Positions 1 through 4,792 of a stretch of DNA of 5,229 nucleotides are shown here, piece after piece. Position 1 is the stretch's first letter. Every line of letters begins with the position of its first letter. A program made the position numbers and the translations under genes. Source of the stretch: Nitrospina sp. (GTDB lineage: Bacteria > Nitrospinota > Nitrospinia > Nitrospinales > VA-1). Under the pieces are notes generated by a model. The model saw only the letters and a list, made by a program, of their open reading frames with translations. It did not search any database and had not been told where the DNA came from. The stretch is taken from contig JABJCF010000266.1 of assembly GCA_018665625.1 (NCBI GenBank), forward strand, positions 1 to 5,229, given 5' to 3'.

Positions 1-176
1 AACTTGTTCTGCCTTATCTCGGAAGCATCCCCCTTGACGGAGATATTGTTGCTAACTCTGATAGTGGTCAGCCCGTGGTACTTTCTAATCCAGATTCAGT
101 TGCGGCAAAAGCATTTATGAAACTTGCAGAAAATTGTCATAAATTTTTAAACCCGGAAGAAGCGTTTAAAAAGTAA
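1..176 (+). CDS. mrp: Mrp/ApbC-type P-loop ATPase, Fe-S cluster carrier (C-terminal fragment)
   Basis: The reading frame enters from the left edge (first whole codon at 3) and ends at TAA 174-176, leaving 57 residues. Visible are LGSIPLDGDIVANSDSG and then QPVVLSNPDSVAAKAF. These match the conserved C-terminal block of Mrp/NBP35/ApbC ATPases, whose usual form is LGEIPLD...GDSG.P.V...PDS.AAKAF. Family members are cytoplasmic dimeric ATPases that bind and transfer [4Fe-4S] clusters to apo-proteins. The Walker A motif and the CxxC cluster-binding pair lie upstream of the window, so function cannot be confirmed here. The tail after the conserved block (NCHKFLNPEEAFKK) is a short, unremarkable extension. 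A 233-base gap follows before the preferred start of the next gene, so this is probably the last gene of its own transcript. No strong terminator is visible after it. Assignment to the family is fairly secure; the exact substrate is unknown. Confidence 0.82.
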   Translation, partial: LVLPYLGSIPLDGDIVANSDSGQPVVLSNPDSVAAKAFMKLAENCHKFLNPEEAFKK

Positions 177-185
177 TTTTTCGGG

Positions 186-214
186 TTGCAAATTTCCGCA
201 TAATTTTGCAAATT
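186..214. repeat. 9-bp direct repeat TTGCAAATT, possible operator
   Basis: TTGCAAATT occurs at 186-194 and again at 206-214, start to start 20 bases, about two helical turns, so both copies would face the same side of the DNA. The second copy sits within the 8-bp palindrome TTTGCAAA (205-212), and TTGCAAA (186-192) can also pair with TTTGCAA (205-211). It lies 10 bases after the mrp-like stop codon and about 100 bases before the possible promoter at 288-317. The repeats are seen directly. A role as a regulator site is inference, since A/T-rich 9-mers can recur by chance. Confidence 0.35.
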
Positions 215-257
215 CAGGCAAACTAAAACCTTCGACTTATCCACTCAATCGAGACTT

Positions 258-296
258 AAAACGCTTCCGTTAATTTGAAACAAGGGATTGCGTTTT
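258..296. repeat. Inverted repeat AAAACGC / GCGTTTT
   Basis: AAAACGC (258-264) is the exact reverse complement of GCGTTTT (290-296), separated by 25 bases. The right arm overlaps the proposed -35 element of the downstream gene. The loop is long and the stem short and there is no T-run, so an intrinsic terminator is unlikely. A protein-binding site or chance are both possible. Confidence 0.25.
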
Positions 297-317
297 GGGT
301 GTTGATTGGGAGATAAT
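288..317 (+). promoter_or_regulatory. Possible sigma-70-like promoter for the DsbA-like / DsbD-alpha-like gene pair
   Basis: TTGCGT (288-293) and GATAAT (312-317) are separated by 18 bases and resemble -35 and -10 elements; the -10 matches TATAAT at five of six positions and the -35 is weaker. Transcription would begin near 324, giving a leader of about 85 bases before the GTG at 410. It is the best candidate in this gap but rests on pattern only; AT-rich DNA produces such matches often. Confidence 0.3.
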
Positions 318-397
318 AAAAACATAAATTGAAATTAATTTTGAATCCGGGCTATTTTCTCAATGGCCTATCTTCGAATTTGAAGCTTCTCCTCTTT

Positions 398-403
398 AAA
401 AGG
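398..403 (+). promoter_or_regulatory. Ribosome binding site that supports the GTG start at 410
   Basis: AAAAGG ends 6 bases before GTG 410, good Shine-Dalgarno spacing. The competing TTG at 329 has GGGAG at 308-312, 16 bases upstream, which is too far. The GTG start also places the hydrophobic signal segment close to the N-terminus, as expected for an exported protein. Confidence 0.5.
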
Positions 404-409
404 TCGGTC

Positions 410-1480
410 GTGGTCAAAAATTCCAAAAAATATAAAACAGGTCTGGGAGTTCTTTTCTTTATTTTGATCCTTTGTCCAGGGTTGGCGTATTCTGACCCTC
501 AGGAGCATGCTTATTATTCTAATAATCCGATTGTCGCGGAAGTGGATGGTGAACCCATCCATTTGGATGATTTAAAGCATGTGCGTATTCAAGAAGCTTT
601 AGTGCAACTTCATCACATGAAGACCCGAGCTTTAAAAGAAAGAGTGTTGGAAAGACTTTCTAAAAAACACCCTGAATTTTCAGTAGCGAGCACCCTCAAA
701 GTTTCTGATGAGGAGATCAAAAAGTTTTACGAAAATACTCCGGGAATTAAAGAGTTGGGAAATATAAAGCAGATGCGTGGTGAAATTCGAGACTATCTGC
801 AAAATAGTTACCAGAATATATATATAGAAGATCAATTCCAACACGCTATCAAAGAAGGCTGGGCTAAAATATTTCTTACGCCACCCAATGATTTTCATTT
901 GGTAGCGGGAATCGGAACAGCCATGTTATGGTCTGCTGAAAATAAGACCGCTCGAGTATTTGTACTGGAATATTCAGACTTTCAATGTCCTTTCTGCAAA
1001 AGAGTGCAGGAAACGTTGAAAAAGGTTAGAAAGAAATATCCCCAAGTAGTTCAATTTGGTTATCGACATTTCCCTTTGCCATTTCATGAAGAAGCTAAAA
1101 GTTTTGCACAAGCGGTTGAGTGTGCGAGAGACCAAGATAAATTCTGGGAACTTCAAAGCTGGTTTTATGAAAATCTAACTCAAACATCCAGTCAGGAACA
1201 GGTTCTAAATGGAGCCAGGAAATCCGGCATCAAGGATATCGAAGCGTTTAAATCGTGTTGGCAAAATGGTAAGTACGAAAAAAGAGTTGAAAAAGATATT
1301 CGCGATGGTGCAGAAATAGGTATTCAAGGCACCCCAACTTTTCTGCTGGGTTCCTACGATCAGGAATCGGGAAAGATATCCGGCGAAATGTTTTCGGGGG
1401 CTGTTTCGGAAGATAAATTTGTCAAGGCAATAGAGAAATATCTCGCCCTGACTGGGACTGAGGCTAAACTCAATCCGTAG
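410..1480 (+). CDS. Exported DsbA-family thiol-disulfide oxidoreductase with SurA-N-like N-terminal domain
   Basis: Predicted periplasmic dithiol-disulfide oxidoreductase of 356 residues from GTG 410. A longer 383-residue form from TTG 329 is possible but has poorer RBS spacing and adds 27 residues before the signal peptide. A Sec signal peptide is visible: basic KNSKKYK, hydrophobic core LGVLFFILIL, likely cleavage after AYS (residue 28). Residues about 38-155 contain PIVAEVDGEPIHLDDL and a helical, charged stretch ending in VSDEEIKKFYE, resembling the chaperone-like N-terminal segment of SurA/PpiC proteins; no PPIase domain follows. Residues about 165-345 are a DsbA/BdbD-type thioredoxin fold: YSDFQCPFCKR gives the active-site CPFC (Cys193, Cys196) and GIQGTPTF gives the cis-proline (Pro309). 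Extra cysteines at 238 and 283 are placed as in DsbA-like proteins with a second, structural disulfide. The next gene, a DsbD-alpha-like protein, starts 29 bases after the stop, suggesting one operon and a shared redox role. Whether it oxidises or isomerises disulfides is undetermined. Confidence 0.85.
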   Translation: MVKNSKKYKTGLGVLFFILILCPGLAYSDPQEHAYYSNNPIVAEVDGEPIHLDDLKHVRIQEALVQLHHMKTRALKERVLERLSKKHPEFSVASTLKVSDEEIKKFYENTPGIKELGNIKQMRGEIRDYLQNSYQNIYIEDQFQHAIKEGWAKIFLTPPNDFHLVAGIGTAMLWSAENKTARVFVLEYSDFQCPFCKRVQETLKKVRKKYPQVVQFGYRHFPLPFHEEAKSFAQAVECARDQDKFWELQSWFYENLTQTSSQEQVLNGARKSGIKDIEAFKSCWQNGKYEKRVEKDIRDGAEIGIQGTPTFLLGSYDQESGKISGEMFSGAVSEDKFVKAIEKYLALTGTEAKLNP

Positions 1481-1509
1481 TTTCCCTATCGTTCCTCCTC
1501 TGATCTGAT

Positions 1510-2025
1510 ATGAAGAAAGTTTTTATAATTTCTCTTTTTAGCTTTTTGTTTCCCCTCGCATTATTTGCCAACTCTCCCTTTAAGGGTGTTCAGAACACCA
1601 ATGCTTTTCTCCCAAAAATAAAAATTAGCGTTTTAACGGATAAAACCTCCGTGCTACCCGGTGAGGAATTTATGTTTTTTGTATCCCTGTTGATCGAAGA
1701 GGGTTGGCATATATACTCGCTATATCCCGTAAAAGGTAGCGAGTCGCTGGCCACTCAAATAGTGATAGATGAGGGCGTGTTTCAAAAGCAGGGCACCTGG
1801 AAGGAACCCAAACCAATTTTGATTGAAGATGGGGCCGTTGGGAAAATGGTCAAAGGACATAAAGGCAATGTAGAATTTACAAAATCCTTTACTGTTCCTA
1901 TAGGTGTTGCTGCCGAAAGTTATTTTATTAAAGGCAAGCTAATATTCCGAGCTTGCGATAATCAGATCTGTACCCTTCCGCAGGAATACCCTTTTAAGAC
2001 AGCTGTTCGCATAAGCCGTAACTAA
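1510..2025 (+). CDS. Free-standing DsbD N-terminal (alpha) domain-like periplasmic protein
   Basis: A 171-residue exported protein. Residues 1-20 form a Sec signal peptide (MKKVFIISLF start, cleavage expected after LFA at 20). Residues about 36-168 match the immunoglobulin-like DsbD N-terminal domain family: LPGEEFMFFVSLLIEEGWHI with the GWHIYSLYP signature, a VKGHKGNVEFTKSF strand, and RACDNQICTLPQEYPF holding Cys149 and Cys154 (C-x4-C followed by Pro). In DsbD this domain takes electrons from the membrane domain and reduces periplasmic partners such as DsbC, DsbG or CcmG. Here it stands alone: no membrane-spanning beta domain or C-terminal thioredoxin domain follows, and the frame ends cleanly at TAA, so it is not obviously a truncated DsbD. 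The electron donor must be encoded elsewhere, for example a CcdA-like protein. No clear Shine-Dalgarno precedes ATG 1510; translational coupling with the DsbA-like gene 29 bases upstream is plausible. The fold assignment is strong; the partner is inferred. Confidence 0.8.
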   Translation: MKKVFIISLFSFLFPLALFANSPFKGVQNTNAFLPKIKISVLTDKTSVLPGEEFMFFVSLLIEEGWHIYSLYPVKGSESLATQIVIDEGVFQKQGTWKEPKPILIEDGAVGKMVKGHKGNVEFTKSFTVPIGVAAESYFIKGKLIFRACDNQICTLPQEYPFKTAVRISRN

Positions 2026-2070
2026 AAAACACATATCCTCTGTAATATTTCTCCAAGGTCTGTAGAAGAT

Positions 2071-2100
2071 TTGGTGATATAGTTGTTTTATCCCTATAAA
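2071..2100 (+). promoter_or_regulatory. Possible promoter for the tRNA nucleotidyltransferase fusion gene
   Basis: TTGGTG (2071-2076) and TATAAA (2095-2100) are separated by 18 bases and look like -35 and -10 elements. Initiation would fall near 2107, only a few bases before ATG 2115, so the message would be nearly leaderless. That agrees with the absence of a Shine-Dalgarno there. The -10 overlaps the hairpin at 2085-2102. Pattern evidence only. Confidence 0.33.
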
Positions 2101-2102
2101 AC
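2085..2102 (+). repeat. Short AT-rich hairpin just upstream of the fusion gene start
   Basis: GTTTTAT (2085-2091) and ATAAAAC (2096-2102) are perfect reverse complements around a 4-base CCCT loop, giving a compact 7-bp stem with one G-C pair, ending 12 bases before ATG 2115. ACTATTTTAT follows rather than a clean T-run, so as an intrinsic terminator for the redox operon it would be weak. It occupies the place where a Shine-Dalgarno should be. It could be a weak terminator, a regulator site over the -10, or chance in AT-rich sequence. Confidence 0.35.
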
Positions 2103-2114
2103 TATTTTATATCA

Positions 2115-4730
2115 ATGCAAATAATTACTACACATTTGAATGCGGATTTTGATTGTATCGCCTCAATGGTGGCCGCGAAAAAGTTGTATCCCGATGCTTT
2201 TCTTGTGCTTTCAGGAAGCTGCGAGCAACAGGTGAATGAATTTCTTAAGCAGGAGAAGTTACCGCTGGAATTTACTCGCATCAAGGATGTTTCCCTGGAG
2301 GATGTTGAATTGCTGGTTGTAGTGGATACGCATGACCCAAAGCGGATCGGTATATTTGCTCCTTTGATAGCTGACCCCAAAATTGAAGTTCATATTTATG
2401 ATCACCATGAGAATCCATCCCTGGAAAGTAAAATTGAAAAAGTGGTTCTTGAGAAAAGGGGAGCGTGTACATCCATTTTTTGGGAAATATTAGAAAAGAA
2501 GAATATTTCTTTAACCCGTGAAGAGTGCACGTTGATGGCATTGGGGATTTACCAGGATACCCGTTCTCTTACCTCATCTTCTACCACTCCCGAAGATTTC
2601 ACGGCAGCGGGCAACTTGGTTAGAAAAGGCGCTGATCTGGATATTGTTTCGCATTATATGTCACAAAACCTTAACTCAGACCAGTTGAGCGTCTTTAATG
2701 AATTGGTGGGAAACCTTGATAGGCAACTTATTAATGGGGTTGAATTAGCGATTGCAACGGCTTCGGTAGAAAATTATGTGAGTGATTTGGCTTATGTAGC
2801 TAGTCGTATCCTTGAGTTGGAAAACTTGAAGGCGTTATTTGTTATTGCGCGGATGGATAAAAGAATTTACCTGATAGCTCGAAGTCGAGGTTCTGAGGTA
2901 AATGTTGCGCAGGTTGCTAAAGAGTTTGGAGGGGGTGGTCATAATAACGCCTCTTCTGCGAGCATTAAAGATATGACACTGGTGCAAACTCGGGAAAAAC
3001 TATTCAAGTTTCTTGTAGAAATTATACAGCCAGCCAGCCGGATAAAAGATGTCATGCATTTCCCTGTAGTTTCAGTTTTAGTTGACGATTCGATTCAGTC
3101 TGCAGAGTCTGCGCTGACTTTGTATAACTTGAATACTTTGCCTGTTTTGTTAGACGACCAGCCCGTTGGCTTGATAACTCGGCAAATTGTGGAAAAAGCA
3201 ATCCATCATAAGCTTCAAGATGATCGCGTCGAAGAATTTATGATTCGCCGATTTTCTGTTTCCGGCCCGGAGGAACTTTTTAACACAGTAATCCCTCTAA
3301 TTGTTGAAGACAGGCAGAAGCTAATTCCTGTAGTAGACGAACAAGACAAACTGATTGGGGTTGTGAGTCGTGGCGATATTTTGCGTGAACTGCAGGCTAG
3401 TGAAGAGGAAAAAAAGAACCATTCACTTGGGACAGGCAATCAAAAAAATATTAAAAGCTTGTTCAAAGAAAGGTTGGGAACAAATTTGCTAGGCCTGCTG
3501 GAAAAAGTTTCTCTTGTCGCAGATCAGTCTGGGGTTTCCGTTTTTGCTGTAGGTGGTTTTATCAGGGATCTATTATTAAATATCCCCAATAAAGATATTG
3601 ATGTGGTTGTCGAAGGGGATGGGATTTTATTTGCTTCACGTCTTGCAGAAGAGTTTGGCGGAAGGGTTAAATCTCATGAAAAATTTGGAACATCAGTGGT
3701 TATTTTTCCTGATGGATACAGAATGGATGTTGCCACGGCGCGACTGGAATATTATGAGCACCCTGCTGCATTGCCTACGGTAGAGAAAAGTTCGGTAAAG
3801 TCTGATTTGTATAGAAGAGATTTTACTGTCAATAGTATCGCTGTGAAATTAAATGGCGATGGAGCTTTTTGTCTCATTGATTTTTTCAATGGCGAAAAGG
3901 ATATTAAAAATAAAGAAATTCATGTTTTACATAATTTAAGTTTTATTGAGGACCCATGTCGATTATTTAGAGCTATAAGATTTGAGCAACGTTTCGGCTT
4001 TAAAATAAGCAGGCAGACGGAAGCTTTTATGAAGGTTGCTATTAAAAAGAGACTGGTTGAGTCTTTGAGTGGAACTCGACTTTTAAACGAAATAATTTTA
4101 ATTCTTAAAGAGAGTAACCCCTTAAGTTGTATTTTAAGACTGGAGGAACTTGACCTTTTGCAGTTCATTTCACCGCAAATGTTGACGGGTCCCACTGACC
4201 ATCAAGCTCTGGAGAGAATTGAAGGGGTGTTCTCGTGGGCAGAAATTGTATCTCTTCCGGAGAAACCGGAAAGCTGGTACGTATATTTTTTAGCGATGTT
4301 TTATTCGCTTGACGAAGGGTCTTATTTGCAAGCCGTGGAGAGACTCCAAATGCAAGCGCGTTTAAAAAAATCTTTGATTCGAGATAGAAGTGTTTGTAGG
4401 GAAGGTTTGGAACTGCTGGCAAAGGATAAAAACTGGGAGCCTGAAACGATCTATAATCAGTTCTCTCAATTTTCTGTGGAAGCAATAATATTCTTCCTTG
4501 CAGTGGCGGCTTCAGAGAGAGCCAACCGGTATGCAAATATTTACTTCACTCAATATTATGGTCAGGCAGAATTGTCACTGACGGGAGATGATCTGGTTGA
4601 GATGGGGATGGAACCCGGCCCTGTTTTTCAATCTGTTTTTAAGGCGCTTCGGGAAGCCCATGTCAAAGGGGTTATCAAAACGCGGGAAGAAGAAGTGGCC
4701 TGGGTGAGAAAACAGTTCTTGGAGCAGTAG
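2115..4730 (+). CDS. DHH/DHHA1 phosphoesterase - CBS - CBS - class II tRNA nucleotidyltransferase fusion (CCA- or A-adding)
   Basis: An 871-residue cytoplasmic multidomain protein. Residues 1-300 are a DHH/DHHA1 module: TTHLNADFDCIAS (His7, Asp11, Asp13), VVVDTHD (Asp71), DHH at 96-98, YQDTRSL (Asp148) and FGGGGHNNAS (271-280), so all expected metal- and substrate-binding motifs are present. CBS domains lie at about 308-365 and 371-427, the second ending LIGVVSRGDILREL; CBS pairs commonly bind adenine nucleotides. Residues about 470-580 are the nucleotidyltransferase head: VGGFIRDLL, catalytic Asp494 and Asp496 in KDIDVVV, third acidic residue Asp538 in RMDVATAR, and RRDFTVNSIA (567-576). The nucleotide-template motif EDxxR is intact at 612-616, followed by neck, body and tail helices to 871. 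The class II family adds CCA, CC or A to tRNA 3' ends. Related fusions in bacteria with split enzymes act as A-adding enzymes, so A-adding is plausible but not shown. ATG 2115 is the first start after an in-frame stop at 2097 and begins exactly at DHH motif I. No Shine-Dalgarno is visible. The DHH substrate is unknown. Confidence 0.92.
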   Translation: MQIITTHLNADFDCIASMVAAKKLYPDAFLVLSGSCEQQVNEFLKQEKLPLEFTRIKDVSLEDVELLVVVDTHDPKRIGIFAPLIADPKIEVHIYDHHENPSLESKIEKVVLEKRGACTSIFWEILEKKNISLTREECTLMALGIYQDTRSLTSSSTTPEDFTAAGNLVRKGADLDIVSHYMSQNLNSDQLSVFNELVGNLDRQLINGVELAIATASVENYVSDLAYVASRILELENLKALFVIARMDKRIYLIARSRGSEVNVAQVAKEFGGGGHNNASSASIKDMTLVQTREKLFKFLVEIIQPASRIKDVMHFPVVSVLVDDSIQSAESALTLYNLNTLPVLLDDQPVGLITRQIVEKAIHHKLQDDRVEEFMIRRFSVSGPEELFNTVIPLIVEDRQKLIPVVDEQDKLIGVVSRGDILRELQASEEEKKNHSLGTGNQKNIKSLFKERLGTNLLGLLEKVSLVADQSGVSVFAVGGFIRDLLLNIPNKDIDVVVEGDGILFASRLAEEFGGRVKSHEKFGTSVVIFPDGYRMDVATARLEYYEHPAALPTVEKSSVKSDLYRRDFTVNSIAVKLNGDGAFCLIDFFNGEKDIKNKEIHVLHNLSFIEDPCRLFRAIRFEQRFGFKISRQTEAFMKVAIKKRLVESLSGTRLLNEIILILKESNPLSCILRLEELDLLQFISPQMLTGPTDHQALERIEGVFSWAEIVSLPEKPESWYVYFLAMFYSLDEGSYLQAVERLQMQARLKKSLIRDRSVCREGLELLAKDKNWEPETIYNQFSQFSVEAIIFFLAVAASERANRYANIYFTQYYGQAELSLTGDDLVEMGMEPGPVFQSVFKALREAHVKGVIKTREEEVAWVRKQFLEQ

Positions 4731-4792
4731 AAAACGTCTTATTGTGATACAATCTACTTAAACCTTTTAAAATTTTAGAATGGTAATCTCCT
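4731..4792. other. Short spacer between the fusion gene and the LRR gene
   Basis: These 62 AT-rich bases contain no convincing terminator. TAAAAT at 4768-4773 resembles a -10 element, but no good -35 is found at the right distance (TTGTGA at 4742-4747 is 20 bases away). A read-through transcript or a weak promoter are both possible. Confidence 0.4.

Larger units (their letters stand above)
177..409. other. Intergenic region between the mrp-like gene and the DsbA-like gene
   Basis: No supported gene lies here. The stretch carries a 9-bp direct repeat (186-194 and 206-214), a 7-bp inverted repeat (258-264 and 290-296) and a possible promoter (288-317), each listed separately. The part from 329 to 409 is open in frame with the downstream gene from a TTG at 329. 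It is treated as 5' untranslated leader here because the GTG at 410 is the better start. No GC-rich hairpin followed by a T-run was found, so termination of the upstream gene is unexplained. Confidence 0.55.

Noticed and set aside
177..214. Intrinsic terminator after the mrp-like gene
   Set aside because: TTGCAAA and TTTGCAA can pair (186-192 with 205-211) but the stem is short and A/T-rich and no T-run follows.
410..500. Lipoprotein signal in the DsbA-like protein
   Set aside because: The cysteine in the hydrophobic core (LILCPG) lacks the Gly/Ala/Ser expected just before a lipobox cysteine, and a Sec cleavage site follows at AYS.
368..1156. Three minus-strand open frames (368-562, 680-898, 974-1156)
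   Set aside because: All are antisense to the DsbA-like gene, whose motifs (signal peptide, CPFC, cis-Pro) fix the coding strand.
1510..2025. Truncated or frameshifted full-length DsbD
   Set aside because: No membrane-spanning or thioredoxin segment is found in any frame downstream before the next gene, and the 89-base spacer leaves no room; a stand-alone domain is the simpler reading.
2102..2380. 92-codon open frame on the minus strand
   Set aside because: It lies almost wholly opposite the strongly supported DHH domain, has a low-complexity Ser/Thr-rich product with no recognisable motif, and no RBS; a shadow frame.
3598..3783. 61-codon plus-strand frame inside the fusion gene
   Set aside because: Overlaps the catalytic head of the nucleotidyltransferase in another frame; no independent support.
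4165..4536. 123-codon open frame on the minus strand
   Set aside because: Opposite the C-terminal body of the tRNA nucleotidyltransferase; product shows no domain, signal or helix pattern of a real protein.
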